Below are positions 25,603-56,639 of a DNA stretch of 64,000 nucleotides, piece after piece. The stretch is from Seriola aureovittata (Eukaryota > Chordata > Actinopteri > Carangiformes > Carangidae). The stretch lies in NCBI RefSeq assembly GCF_021018895.1, contig NC_079373.1, positions 3,661,501 through 3,725,500 on the forward strand. Reading direction: 5' to 3'. Under the pieces are notes generated by a model. The model had not been told where the DNA came from and did not search any database. It was given only the letters and a program-made list of their open reading frames with translations. Position numbers and translations under genes: made by a program. How positions within the stretch are numbered: position 1 is the stretch's first letter; each line of letters starts with the position of its first letter.

Positions 25603-25619
25603 GAGTAGACCGCCCTTAC

Positions 25620-26013
25620 CGCTGTGCGCGCTGAACCAGCGGGGTGCGATGTGCAGGGGTAAGGTGTCAGCCAGCGACCCCCGGGACCCCAGATACAGCA
25701 CCCCGTCCGTGTGGTGCCCTCCGCCCCCAGTGTCCTGGTAACCGGTACCGTGGGGGGCGGCTGTAGTGCCCCCTGACCCCCCTCCAGCTCGATCCGGGTC
25801 CGTCCCTCTGGGGGTGTAGAAGCCGAAGGGCACGGCGGGACTGTGATCGATGCCCATCCCGGCTACGGAGCTCACTGAGCGGCTCCGCAGGCCCATGGTG
25901 CCGCTCGGCCGGTAGTGGCCGAAGTGGGCCGAGGGTGGCACCGCGCTGTCATCCGTAGAGACACCAGGAAAAGCACCCCGGGGCCGCCCCGCCGTGCTCT
26001 GCTTTCCCCCCAT
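25620..26013 (-). CDS. znrf1: znrf1 coding exon 1 (E3 ubiquitin-protein ligase ZNRF1, N-terminal part)
   Basis: ZNRF1 is a RING-type ubiquitin ligase of endosomal, lysosomal and neuronal membranes. This exon encodes its first 131 residues plus one base of the next codon. It begins MGGKQSTAG, where Gly2 after the initiator is the family N-myristoylation site. Conserved family blocks follow: FPGVSTDDSAVPP, GTMGLRSRSVSSVAGMG, HTDGVLYLGSRGSLADTL (near residues 105-122) and LHIAPRWFSAHSG at the end. The exon stops at HSG with donor G|GTAAGG, the position after which the family continues with its zinc-finger exon. The zinc finger and RING exons are not in the window, so intron 1 exceeds 25 kb and runs off the left edge. 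The start was chosen because of the MGGKQS match. Reading past the donor enters a CA repeat and is not real protein. Confidence 0.95.
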
Positions 26014-26800
26014 CCAAAGCGGGAGACAAATGGGTGGGGGTTCTGGGTGGAATCAGGAGGGGGCTCGGCTCGATCCGCAAAGGGGTCGAGAGAGCCGAAA
26101 CAGGCTGTCGCCCCCTCCCCTCGCTCCTGTCTGTCTCTCGGCCTTCCTGCCTGCCTGTCAGTCCGTGTGTCTCAGCTGGCTCGTCAGCTCTGACTCTCTG
26201 CAGACGCAACAGCCCGTTTCCCTGCTGAGCGGAACATGAGCCACCCCTGACGTCTGGATTCACCTCACCCGCAGACAAAACCTCGAAACAACCGGGGGAT
26301 GGTTGACGAGCAGGACGACGGCGAAAGCCCAGACTGACAAACAGATGTACGCCACACTCCCTTCGCCGTCCCAGGTGATTAAGACGGTTGGATCATTGCA
26401 GGCGGGACGCGGCAGCAACACGTTTAACCCACCCGGACCGGTTCACAACAGCGCCGCAATGTTCACTCCGCTGCTCTGGCCTCATCTGATCTCAGACATC
26501 GTGACAACTGTTGCTGTCTGTCTGACCGCCAAAAACGACGGTCTGTCTTTGACACACACACACACACAAAATAAAAATGACGTCGCCCTCCGCACTGTAT
26601 GTCTGCTCCGACGGTGTCCAACCAGCGGTTCTCCCCGGAGATTGGGGTCACAGTGATGCCGCTCGCCTGCGCTCACATCGGCGCTCCAATCCTCTCCGCT
26701 TCGCCGCCGCCGCCGCTGCCGCTGGTGCTGCTGCTGCTACGGGCCAGACAATGGAGACGCTCAGTGCGCAAGCTCGGATCATAAACACAGACAGGACGGG
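26014..26800 (-). promoter_or_regulatory. znrf1: GC-rich 5' leader and promoter of znrf1
   Basis: The region upstream of the znrf1 start is markedly more GC- and CpG-rich than its surroundings, with GCC/GCT trinucleotide runs at about 26,700-26,745. Open frames on both strands here (for example plus 25,915-26,193 and 26,577-26,891) reflect GC richness and show no domain. No TATA box was evident. The exact transcription start cannot be read from sequence. Confidence 0.6.
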
Positions 26801-26899
26801 GAACAGTGCTGGGAGGAGACACCTACAGTACACAACAACACTGAGTGAACCCCTGAGCAACATCACTGAAATGTTATCTCCCTTACAATAATCAAGTGT

Positions 26900-28870
26900 T
26901 GTGGAGTGTTTGATCTTATGTAGCCTTTAATTAAAACAGGTCAGATAGACTACATTGAAAATAAGCTGAGACCTCGGTGCAACAGAAGTGAGCACACCTG
27001 TGATTTCCAATTAAGGGTGATTACATGAACAAGGTGATAAAAGAACCCGTGAACACCACAGCTTCTTGGCCTGGGTAGTGTCTAATGCAACGTGGCTCCA
27101 CATGGTAAACTGACCTGAACAAGTTAGAAAAACCAGAGTGAGAAACTTTATAAAGATGGAGAGGATAGCTTCAGTGGGCTGAACCTGAACAGGGGTCAGG
27201 TGGTCAGGTGGTACAGGAAGATCCATACTACCAATAACAGGTGCAGTGGTTGTCCTCAACACAGTTCACTAGTTACACAACATTTCATTGAAAAACATGG
27301 GTAAGTTCTTCAGACTTGGCACAAGGATTATCTGTGGGAACGGGTGTTTCAGTGACTGATCAGACAGTGAGAAGGATTTCACATGAAGTCAGTCAATCAA
27401 TCAACCAATCAATCAATCAATCTCAACAGATGGGCCCCAAGAGGAAAACCATTGCTCACAAAGCTGCACTACTTTGCCACAGAACATGAAAAGTAGCCGG
27501 GTGAACACTGGCAGCACATTCTTCACTATTATATTAAACAGACAGGATTTGCAATTACTGAACATGTCAGTGATATTGACCAGGGGTGTGCTCAGATTAG
27601 CTGCAGTGCACAAGTAATGTCTGTAGTCAGAGGTGCAGCTTGTGCACAGGCAAGGCAGGCCCCTGCTTGGGGGTCCCATGCTGTTGGGGGGGCCCCAAAG
27701 GCTGACAAACTTAACTCCACAGCAATGTCTCAAAATGCATTTGAGGACATGAGGAGGTGCAGCCTGTGTTCGGAGCCTAAACTGACTTTAATTTGTGTTT
27801 AAGAGCAAAGACTACAAAGCAAAAACCTCAGGAATTCATTTAGAAGACTAAATATATGAGCAGCATATCTTACACAGAAATTCAGTTTATTCGCATAAGA
27901 AAATGTGGGAAATTGACATATGTGAATGTATAGGGGATCCCAACTCAAGGTCATTCCTTAACACACAGTCCTCTGTAGCTCTACTTTTAGTGTGTTTTTG
28001 TCTGTACTGGACTCAATGTTCACACAACCTTGACAAATTATTCATTGTTTGAAAGCTCCGAGTCTCCTGCAAAGTATTTTCGGATGCACATATCACTGCA
28101 ACAGCTGTTGACACAGGATTGGTTCAGACTTGTGGTCACGGCTTCAAAGTGTTTTCCCACACAAAAGATCCTTACATTCCCCTTTTTATTCAAAAATAAA
28201 TAAATAAATAAGAGTGAGGCAACGAAAACATACATTTCTACCATGTTTGTTACTCTGTAACGTTGGTTCAGTATCTTTTATTCTTTGTTCTGACTTTTCC
28301 ACTATAAAATCTAAAGTTACCTTTCAGAGGATTTAGTTTTGGGTTTCAGGCCTTCAACCGGGACGCCATGTTGTTGCCATTCCCAAGTTATGCACAGATT
28401 TTTCTGCCATATGCTAAATTATTGGGATTACTGGCTCTCACATATTTTCTTTAGGATTACTCGGTCTAATCCTGTGCGTGCATGTGTGTGTAATCAGGCA
28501 GGTTTTATTCTCTTTGGCTCTTTGTTTCTTCGCAATAACACACAGTCAGTCTTGTATCCGTCTCCTTGGCCTCACTGCCCAATAAGGTAAAGTCTCTCTT
28601 ACATAAGTATTCATCTCTCCTGCTTTAATGACAGCAGGTCTATAAATGGTCCCCTCTCTGCTCCTCGGACTCGCACACACAAATAAACCGGTTCTAAAAT
28701 ACAATGGTAAATGGTTCTAATACAGTCAGTGTATAAATATAAGACCAGGGGGGGGGGGGGGGGGGGCATAAGCCTGCAGGGCTTTGGGGAAACTTTGTTG
28801 TCTGGTTGTTTAATCTGAGTGCCTTCTGTTGGTTTACCACACATTGAATATAGGGGGAATATTACTATAT
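26900..28870. other. Intergenic DNA between ldhd and znrf1
   Basis: It holds an (ATCA)n run at about 27,394-27,422, an (AAAT)n run near 28,193-28,210 and a G19 homopolymer at 28,748-28,766. Repeat-like sequence at 27,000-27,310 could not be classified. No gene is evident. Confidence 0.4.
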
Positions 28871-28879
28871 ACCCGTCCA

Positions 28880-29130
28880 GATTATAGGCATATGGACAGT
28901 TATAGATTTTTTTTTCTTCAGGCTCTGAGCTTCAGCACATTCAATCTAAAATAAAAGAATGGACACTGCATTTAAAATGACAAACCTCAGCTTTGGTTTG
29001 AGCAGGTTCACATCCATGTAGAAACAACAGGGTGGGAGATGAAGCCATTTTAACAGACAAAGCCTAAAGGTTTGGGGTTCAAAAGTAATTGGTCACTTTG
29101 GTTGTGTCATTTCAATGTTAGTTCATGCAC
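28880..29130. repeat. Possible Tc1-related non-autonomous remnant
   Basis: The phrase 'gggttcaaaagtaattggtc' and the neighbouring 'aaaataaaagaatggacact' resemble noncoding flanks of Tc1-like transposons common in fish. No transposase motif is visible, so this is tentative. Confidence 0.35.
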
Positions 29131-29134
29131 AAAA

Positions 29135-30720
29135 CAGCTCACAACAAAACTAGAGCAGCAGACAGGGCCACACAGTGTTATAGTAACAATCAGGCTCCAA
29201 GTTCAGCCTGAAGAACCCGACTAGTAAGTGTGATAAGTCAGACTTTATTAAGGGTTTGTAAGATGTATAATGGATTTATTCATGTGTAAATAAATCATTA
29301 ATAACTTTTATGTTGAGAAAAATTCCACTGGCAGTTCATCCTCCACTAGAACACCTTTCAGACGTCTCTCTAGCTCCTCAGTTCATCTTATGGAGCATTT
29401 ATGAAACAAAAAATTGGATATTTATTTATTAATATCTTCTTAACACGTGTAAATACAAACCTGATGAATATTTATTGATGGATCGGCAACATTTCTAACT
29501 GGATTATTACAAAAAAGAAAAAAACAAACAGGAGGCAGAAGGATTTCTCACCCTGGAAACTATTAAGCAGTTGTAATTATGGCGGATAAGTGTTAAGTGA
29601 TCTACAATGTGATCTATAACGTATAATGTAGCATATATGTGCAATGATCTATAAGTGATATGTAATGCATGGCTTGTTTGCATATGATTCATTACCCTTA
29701 ATAAAGACTTTAGGTAATTCATCTTTAAAGAGTAAGGTTTTGTTCAGTTATATTTTCTATGGTCTGAATTTGACCTCAAAGCCGCCTCTGGATTGACAAG
29801 TATGTAATAAAGGTAGACACTGCTCAATTTAAATTTTTCTTTTGTGTATATAATCAAGTCTTTAATCCGCTTAAATGCATTGAAATAGTGAAGATTGAGG
29901 ACATGACCTTGGTGTCCTCAGTGGCAGCTACAGTTCTGATAAGTGGGTCAATGAAAACACACTTGTTAACAACTGAAACCAATACATGGAAATTATTTTA
30001 AATCCTGTAATTACTCAACGCACAATCAACAAAACCTCTTTAAAGTGATGAATAAAGGAGCAGGAAGATCGAACTGTGACTGAGAATTAAATAGACACTT
30101 TATTGTACCTCAGTGGCCGTGCATAGATTTGTTTATTCATTCTTAATGTTCAGTTAAAGGCTGTGAGCTGTGACAATAATATTTATGGGCCTAGTGAGGC
30201 AGGAACAAATGAATAGCATTTTATTTTGTCTTCTAATGTGATTCACAAAAAAAGCCTCACAACCATCCAGCGGCATTCACTGCTACAGAGCAGTAAAAAT
30301 CCTCATCCTGTAGTGCTGCTGCCCTCTGATGCCAACATACACTTCTTCATATTAATCAAGTGTCACAATACACTGCTGTGTCACCTTCAGCCGCCTGAGC
30401 GCTGGTGCAGTCGATGCCAAGAACAAACACTCTTAAAGTTGTTGAGGATGCTGGGAGTTCTCTGAGAATATGAACTGTGACAATATAAAAATTAGCTTCT
30501 TCTCTGGGTCAGAAGTCAGAATATATTATTGGCATTGCGTTTTAAACAGGATCACTGCCAGTGTAATGATTGCTTGCTTTACAGACTTCAATTCAATTCA
30601 CTCATACTTTTTTAACTGACATTAAATTGTTAAAATGTGAATATTTAACCAAACTGCGCAAAGAAAATGTTTATTATTCTGGAAAATACACTTATTTGCT
30701 TTGTTGTCAAGAGGGGAAAA
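29135..30720. other. Intergenic AT-rich DNA
   Basis: No exon, domain or clearly identifiable repeat. Open frames are under 80 codons. Confidence 0.35.
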
Positions 30721-30724
30721 TGCT

Positions 30725-30882
30725 AGCCTGGAAAACACCGTTTCCCTGTTTCAGGTCTTTATGCTGAGCTAAGCTAAGCTAACTGGCTGCTGGATCCAAC
30801 TAAATATTGGTATCAGTTCTCTTGTAACCCTCAGCATGAAGCAAATAAGCAAATTCCCCAAAATGTTGAACTATTCCCTTAG
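30725..30882. repeat. Teleost repeat containing GCTAAGCTAAGCTAAC
   Basis: 'gagctaagctaagctaactg', 'gctgctggatccaact' and the end 'aatgttgaactattccctta' match a repeat I recall as common in percomorph fishes. Confidence 0.55.
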
Positions 30883-30884
30883 AG

Positions 30885-31278
30885 CAATGGTTTCCAACTC
30901 ATGGCCCACTAATATTGGAGGCCCACATCTGACTCTATAACAATACAGAGGCCAAATGACGCTCTCACAGCACTTTTTATTTTGATGATAATGATCGAAC
31001 ATTGAGGCCTGAACTGAAAACAGGGGAAACATGTAGGAAGAATTCTACCTGTTGCTAGACACCTATCCTGTTTTTGCCATGGATGTGATCTTTCAGCGTG
31101 CAATCATTCTGAAATAGCAAATAAGTATAAGATGTGGTCCGGTGGCAACAACATGACAGTTCCCATCATTGGCTTGTCACAGTGATATGAGAAGAAGAAA
31201 ACAACAATTTGTTTTTTAACATTTTTATTACTTACATTTTCTTATAGTGGCTCACAGCCCACAGGTTGGGAACAACTG
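30885..31278. mobile_element. Candidate hAT-type element with decayed terminal inverted repeats
   Basis: The left end reads CAATGGTTTCCAACTC and the right end reads GGTTGGGAACAACTG, imperfect inverses of the common hAT terminus CAGTGGTTCCCAACC. No convincing 8-bp duplication flanks it. It lies downstream of ldhd and abuts the preceding repeat. Confidence 0.45.
31224..31229 (-). terminator. ldhd: Candidate ldhd polyadenylation signal AATAAA
   Basis: TTTATT on the plus strand gives AATAAA on the minus strand, the first canonical hexamer I see downstream of the ldhd stop, about 715 nt away. It lies inside a repeat-like element and its use is unproven. Confidence 0.3.
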
Positions 31279-31941
31279 CTATCTCAACAAATTTGTTCCT
31301 TCAAACTGTTTGACACCATGTACCAACTTCAATGCTGATATTTTCCAGACATACAGTATGTTGTGGTTTTATGACAGTGTATGATACCTGCTGTTGCTCT
31401 GTCCATTTTCTATGGGAAATAAGGCAGCCTTCCACATCTCTGACGGCTACATGTGTCACAGTGTAACACAGTAAACAGTGCACAAACTAATGATTATTTT
31501 TAGTGTTGAAAAGCCACAGATAATTTAGAGTCTTTGTACTGCTTGATTATTCTTGATTATTCCATGTACCTGTCACAATCTACTCAAAATAAACCATTCT
31601 TGACTTTCTTGATTCCAGTCATACATTTTTAGATCCCCCTGTAAAACAATGCAGAAGCACACAGTGCACCTGACGGCAGAAACAGCAACACCAGTGAAAT
31701 CATCACAGATTTATGTAAAATCTAACACCCCCCACATTAGAATAACAGCGTCTTCCCAGTCACATCCTATTGCTTTTCACTTTTGACTGATCCATCTCTG
31801 TTCAGTGTTTTCCAAATGTCCTGTTTTAACAGGAGCATTTCTACATGCAACACGCTCTAAAAAAACAACTTCATTGTGACAGTCTCTGATCGAGCCATCA
31901 ACAGTGAGCAGATTTCCCATGGTTAGTGACTAAAATACTGT

Positions 31942-50834
<18,893 letters not shown>

Positions 50835-50899
50835 GGTTCACTGTGTAAAGATCAGTGACGCGGAGACACTAGCAAAGTTTTGAGCGTGACAACTATACG

Positions 50900-50908
50900 A
50901 CTTCCGGT
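50900..50908 (-). promoter_or_regulatory. ldhd: ETS/GABP (NRF-2) motif in ldhd promoter
   Basis: The minus strand reads ACCGGAAGT 66 nt upstream of the ldhd start codon, an exact core for ETS factors such as GABP (NRF-2), which drive many nuclear genes for mitochondrial proteins. Binding is inferred. Confidence 0.5.
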
Positions 50909-51586
50909 ACGTTATTTTCAGAATAAAATAAAACCATCGAAGAATTAAAGCAAAGCCACAGATAGTTACTCAAAAATACTTATTATTGTAACATGTATTG
51001 TTTGTGTAATTATTATTATACAAACAATTGGAACCTGGAAGTAAGGCTAACTGTTTAAACTTAGAGAAGGAAGTGTTCATATAATAGTTTTCCTGTTTTC
51101 ACTTGTATTTTCCATAAACAGAATCCTAATTAAGGCATGAAAGGTTCCTTCCTAACTTGGTGGATGCATTAATAATGTAGACCAATTATGTACCTTTTCT
51201 TTACCTGTTTCTCACGTCCGCCTGCTTGTTGTTGTTTTGTAAAACTCTCTGATTTTGATCTGGACTGTTTAGTCTGTACCCAAACTGTCTTTGACCCAAA
51301 ATAAGAATTAAAGGATGGAGAGCAGATCTTGTTTTTAGTCTCTGTATCAGACTTTAACTTGGTTGCACAAACATACGGAAAAAATAATAAACACTACAAC
51401 CAAATGGGGAAGAGACTGAACTAAACTGACCTGATTATTGATTTGACTTGTAATGATGTGAAGCTGCAGAGCTTCAGCACCATGGACAGTGGCAGGCCTG
51501 TGCCTTGTGTGTCCTGGTCTTGTGTCTCTGCTATTGTAATAATGGAGATTTGGACCCAAGATCAAGACGAAGACGAAGAGCAGATC

Positions 51587-51808
51587 TGTTTTTAGGTATC
51601 TTTATCAAGTAAAGCAGCGGTCATGTCAGCTCTGTAAAATGTTGTTCTATTGACAGTCATTTGTCTAAATAAATAGACAATGCACATCATTCTCACTGCG
51701 GGCGCCCATGCTCTTGATGGGAACAGTTTTGCCATGTGGCACGCGTCAGTACATCGTCAACAACATCATTAACAGTTGGCTGAATCAAAGCGTATTCAGG
51801 ATATTACA
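51587..51808 (-). mobile_element. Candidate LTR with adjacent polypurine tract
   Basis: On the minus strand CAAAAGAGGGGGGA (51,822-51,809) resembles a polypurine tract and is followed at once by TGTAATATCCTGAA. A segment of about 222 bp then ends CCTAAAAACA. TG...CA ends after a polypurine tract are the structure of a 3' LTR. It lies about 1.1 kb downstream, on the same strand, of the gypsy RNase H remnant. A matching 5' LTR was not found. Confidence 0.45.
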
Positions 51809-52929
51809 TCCCCCCTCTTTTGAAAACAAAACTATGGGTAGAGCTGCTTACTCAAATTACAAAATTTCAGACGTTACAAAATAAATTCAATCTGCAAGGC
51901 AACTGTATCTACCAAATGTGCACAGGCACTGTATCAATGAGGGAAATATAATGGCTGTTGTGTCAATATCACATTAACACCTCTGCAGTAGAACCTTAGC
52001 AGTAAGAAATGTAACATCTAGATTGCCCTGATGGAACTCAGCTAGAGCATTTCTTGCTCCTTATGAAACAGAACAACATGTCATCGTGTAAACAACATTC
52101 AGTTTTAACATTCAGGTTCGACAGAGTACACAGTTCGTGTTGCATTTTATCCACATTTCTCGGTTTTTCACATCAGCATTTTTTAAGTGTCTTTTTCATT
52201 TCATTTCATACCTCAAAGGTCTCATGTAGTTCTGGGCTGACCCTGTGGTAGCACAGTGTCTTGACTCTATGGGGCCTGTCTGATCTGTTCTGTTGCAAAG
52301 TCTTAGGTTCAGTGTCCTCATGCTCCAGCGTGTGGCCATTTGAGGGAACTTCCTGATCTCTATTACCCCATAAGTTTGTAGGGGGTGACACCTGTAGCTA
52401 ATCACAGTGTGTATTTGAGAGGCCATACCTTTACTCAGAGTATGGTCACAGCACTAACTGCTGTATGATGCGCTGCAGCTGTCAGGGGCTTAGGCCAAGA
52501 ACACACTGGATGCATGGAATGTCTTGGTTTTCATTTTGGCGCACATGTTAACAGGTTAGAGTGGACACACTGCATCAGGCGATATAGGGATTCGGCATGT
52601 GATGCATCTCCCAGCAGAAATAGACAGAGAAAAGACCTTTTGATGTGATATTGACATCATACCAGCAACATTACGTAAAACTGACACCTTCCACTATAGT
52701 TGTCTATGTTTAGGCTGAATCTGAATATGACAGAGACAAAATATAAATATATTCTTCAACCATTTTAGCAGCTGCATGTGGAGAAATAATCAGAAATTAA
52801 TTTAGAACAAAAAGGAATCCAACATTCCAGTAGCCTGCAAACTCACACGCAGCTGGTATGAACACACACATGCTTCTCCACAGCAGTTTAACAACAGCAG
52901 CTGCCACACATACACACACACACAAAGCA

Positions 52930-53148
52930 GGCAGTGTGTTCACGCATGATTGAGTCTAGTGGTTTATGGTTCAACTCGACAATCACCTGTTGTCTGTACA
53001 GGTAATGGTGAAACTGCTTGCATCCAAAGAGTACTGCATACAGCTCCTTTTCAATCCGAGCGTAGTGTTCTTCTCTGTAATTTAGTGCCTTGAATGCATA
53101 TGCAATGTATTCAGCTGCGTGTGTATAGGCATTGACCTGCAGTTTCAC
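52930..53148 (-). pseudogene. Ty3/gypsy pol RNase H fragment
   Basis: The minus strand encodes a recognisable RNase H segment of a Ty3/gypsy LTR retrotransposon: YREEHYARIEKELYAVLFG, then KQFHHYLYRQQVIVE, then NHKPLDSI. In intact elements this part holds the E of IEKEL and the D of DHKPL; here the latter is N, so a catalytic acid is missing. The upstream domains and integrase are absent or unrecognisable. It is a dead remnant between ldhd and the kinesin gene. Confidence 0.75.
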
Positions 53149-53149
53149 T

Positions 53150-56100
53150 CCTTTAGTGTGGTTGCAGTATCCAGCTTCCTATTTGCCTTTATACATTAAA
53201 CACACACATGCACACACACAGAAGGGGAGGAGGAGACACAAGAGGGGACAAGGAAACAACAAACAAGGGAGAAAAACTAGGGCTGCGACAGAGCCTTTCC
53301 CTATTTAACCTCCCCTCATACTTGTTCTACCCCAGTGATATCACCGTTGATTTAACCCACTGTATAGATACAGGAAATATTTGGGCATAATCAAACGAAA
53401 CGCAAAACACAAACAAACCAGTTGCGTTTCTACAAGCTTTTGGTCAATGATGGAACTATGGTTAAGACAATTAACATTAAATTAGTCCACAATATGGCAG
53501 TTCTGACAAAAATGGGGACAAATGGTGTGTTCTCACCAACTTTGTCACATGGTTCGTAGGTCTTAATGAAGTCTTCAAGTCTGGTCAGTCATCTTAATTT
53601 AAAGCCGATTTGTTTCCAGTCCAAATGACTCTTTTCCATTATTCCTTATGTCTTGTTGTCCGGTGTGAAATTCTGATAAGAAAATAATGAGGGTTAAAGT
53701 ATCTTATTATGGATTTTGTTCGATTTTAGGAGAAAAGTAATAGGTTTGAACTCTCCTGGCTTCACTCTTTTTCTCTGATGTCTGGAAAATTGCTTTGAGA
53801 ATTGCTGGTAAGAGAGTCCTTCACCATGCCTGCCCAGTTCACCTGAAGATGTACTACATTACTTTTAGATCTTGTGTGGAGATAGAAGACAGATCTCTAC
53901 ATACTTCATACTCTGCATCATATCTGCACAGTATATAACTGTATATATAATATAATGGGCACTTGCCTGGGGCATTTAAGGGTGACGGCAAGTATCGGGA
54001 AAATGGTGGTTGATGACATAATGACATAATCAAAGTTGACTGGGTTAATTGTCGGGGGGGATTATGAATATGCTTCCCAAATGTCACAACAAAACATCTC
54101 ATTTATTTTGAAGATTTTGGCCTAAGTTTGGTGGCAGAGGAAATGTGATGGGATGGTTAGGGTGAAGGAATAACAACACCATGGAAATACACTAATAGTG
54201 TTACCTGGTATCTGTAACTGACCCAGCATCATCCTTGTCCAACAAGGTGCCTGAGGCAAGAGGTGAGCAGCCAGCGAGGAGATGATTGTATGACTGTCTC
54301 ACAGTGGTAGACATTAGGGTCCCTTTCTTGGTGCTTATGACATCCATCAAGTGCTTTTAAAAATTTGTTACACTTAAGGTGTCCTAAAAAAAAAAAAAAA
54401 ATTTTAGACTACATCTGTGAGTTTCAGACTCAGTCATTGTGTGTTTTGTCTGTACCTCAAGGTCCTCAGGAACGATGCTGTTGTCATCAACAGTTGAATC
54501 CCCAGTGGTTGTCAGCACAGCTTTAAAGGTGTGAAAGTGCTTCTTAACATTTTCAGAGCTGGCATGGCTTGAAAAGATGACAGTGCAGCTGGAGAGCATT
54601 TCATCCAACTCACTGATGAAACTTGCTGGTGTCAATAGTCCAGACATGTGCATGGCAAGCTTTTAGTTCCTGACCACACTAGGGACAAATCCAAGCATCC
54701 CCAACATGAAGACTTCATGCCAGTAATATGGATATCTACACAAAAAAGAGTTTCACGTACTGTTTTTTTCCCACAAAGTTTTTGCATATTTCATCATGTG
54801 ACACAGCGGTGGGGGATAGGATGAAGTCATCAGTGGTGCCCTTCCCCGTTAACATGTGATAACAACTTATGTACAAGGCATTGAAGTTTGTTCAGCAGAA
54901 AACCAGTGATACGGCCCGCATGAGGACCATTGAGCCATCACTTTACCATGGGTGGACTGATGTTTGTGTCGATATTATGTTGCATGATCAGTCTGAAAGG
55001 CACTGAGGAAATAAAGAATGGAGTCAGTTGTGTGGTCACAGGTCAGTGAAAAAGGAGAGGAACCATTAGTATGGTTTCTGACCATCAGCTTATGAGCAGT
55101 AAGGACCTATGCAGTGCTTATATTATTTGAGAATACTTCCTGTTGCATCTAGGTACACTATTTCCTGTTTAGAACACTTGGAGTATGTTGATGCTTCTGT
55201 TGAACCAAAGCATGACACAACACTTAATGAAGAAATTCATCAGGTTCATCTGTTTTTTCCTCAACCGTTATTTAGTGTTTCATTTTTATGTTTGCTCTCC
55301 TTCTTTTTTGTCTCCAGGAAATGAGTTTAAGAGCACATGGTTTGATCTCTGAAGCCAGACTCAACTATTTATTCCTGAAGTTTTTCTCCTGCTTTGAAGA
55401 TAGCGTGCCCTTGGATGTGTGGTTTGAAGTTGCATGTGTATTTTTTTATCTAATCTACTCTGACAGGTCGCCTTTGTAGCTCTATCATGTTGCCCTCTGA
55501 AGGACATCTCTGCTTGCACACCACTGTGCACAGTGACATTCACTTCTACTAGGCAGTCACTGAAAAAACAATAGCCTGAGCACTTAAAAGAGGTGCATTC
55601 CTTGTTGAACCTTTTGTGCACACCTGCATTGTGGATGGTTCCCTACAGGCATGCAGCCACCAACGTCATTAGATGTTATTATTTGGTTGAATGTAGGTGG
55701 TGACATCTGGTACTACATGGACACCACATCTGGTACGTTTTCTTTGGTAAGTGGTAAGTAGCACAGACGACAACAGAAGTATTTCCAAGGGGCACAAAGC
55801 ATATGGATGAGGCTGTTGTTCAATGTTTTGTTACTTTGGACAATAAATGCATCCCAGCCTGGTTCACCGTAGATTGTCTATACTTGTACTACTGACATTA
55901 GTCCAGATGGTATCATAAAGTCACACAGGATCTCAGCATGTAGTTCCTTAAGATATAAATTACTCTATGTTATAGAGACACCACAGTTGTTCAGAAACAA
56001 TAGTTTCACTACAACCATCAGACAGCACAACTTTGTCAACTCACTACACACACAAGACCCGCATGTATCACAAACAATAGAAAGCCATTTACAATAACAG

Positions 56101-56600
56101 ATTAAATGTACATTTCTTAAATGTGAGCTAATTACACAAAACCCACACACATAGTCTACTGTCCATTCACATTACTGTTACCGGTATAGCCCTGTAGCAC
56201 AGTAATGATCCAAATCAAATCTTTTCCAGCACGTTGGTCCTTACCTTTTAGCACTTACATCCAGGGGTTTGTAGTAAAGTTTGCTAAGTCCAATTTCAAG
56301 AGCAGGTCAAAGTCAAGCAGCATCATGTGTTTTCTTCTCTCCTGGTTTCTGGTGTTTTTTTTTATCAAAGACTTTATCATGACAGTGATTAAATAACTGT
56401 CACAACAAAAATAAATACACGTATTCCTCCTCATGGTATTTTTCCATGTATCATGAAGAAAAACTTCACTAAGGAGGTAAAACTCAGAAGTGCAGCTCTC
56501 ATCAATCCAACCAGGTCCACAGTGTGTCTGCCAGCTGTATGTACAGTCTATGGAAGGACACATTCTAATGTGGCTTTGATACCAAAGTTCTACATCATTA
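53150..56600. other. Intergenic DNA, unclassified
   Basis: Minus-strand frames at 54,384-54,653 and 55,361-55,621 look protein-like in composition but match no domain I recognise; they could be more remnants of the LTR element or another transposon. The rest is AT-rich and featureless. Confidence 0.35.
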
Positions 56601-56639
56601 TGATGTCACAGAATTCAAACACAGAATTCTGTGACATCA
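56601..56639. repeat. Perfect 16-bp inverted repeat beside (CA)n
   Basis: TGATGTCACAGAATTC (56,601-56,616), spacer AAACACA, then GAATTCTGTGACATCA (56,624-56,639), an exact inverse complement. A (CA)n tract follows directly. Confidence 0.95.

Noticed and set aside
25915..26891. Plus- and minus-strand frames of 60-109 codons upstream of znrf1
   Set aside because: They overlap each other in several frames, lack domains, and arise from GC-rich promoter sequence with few stops.
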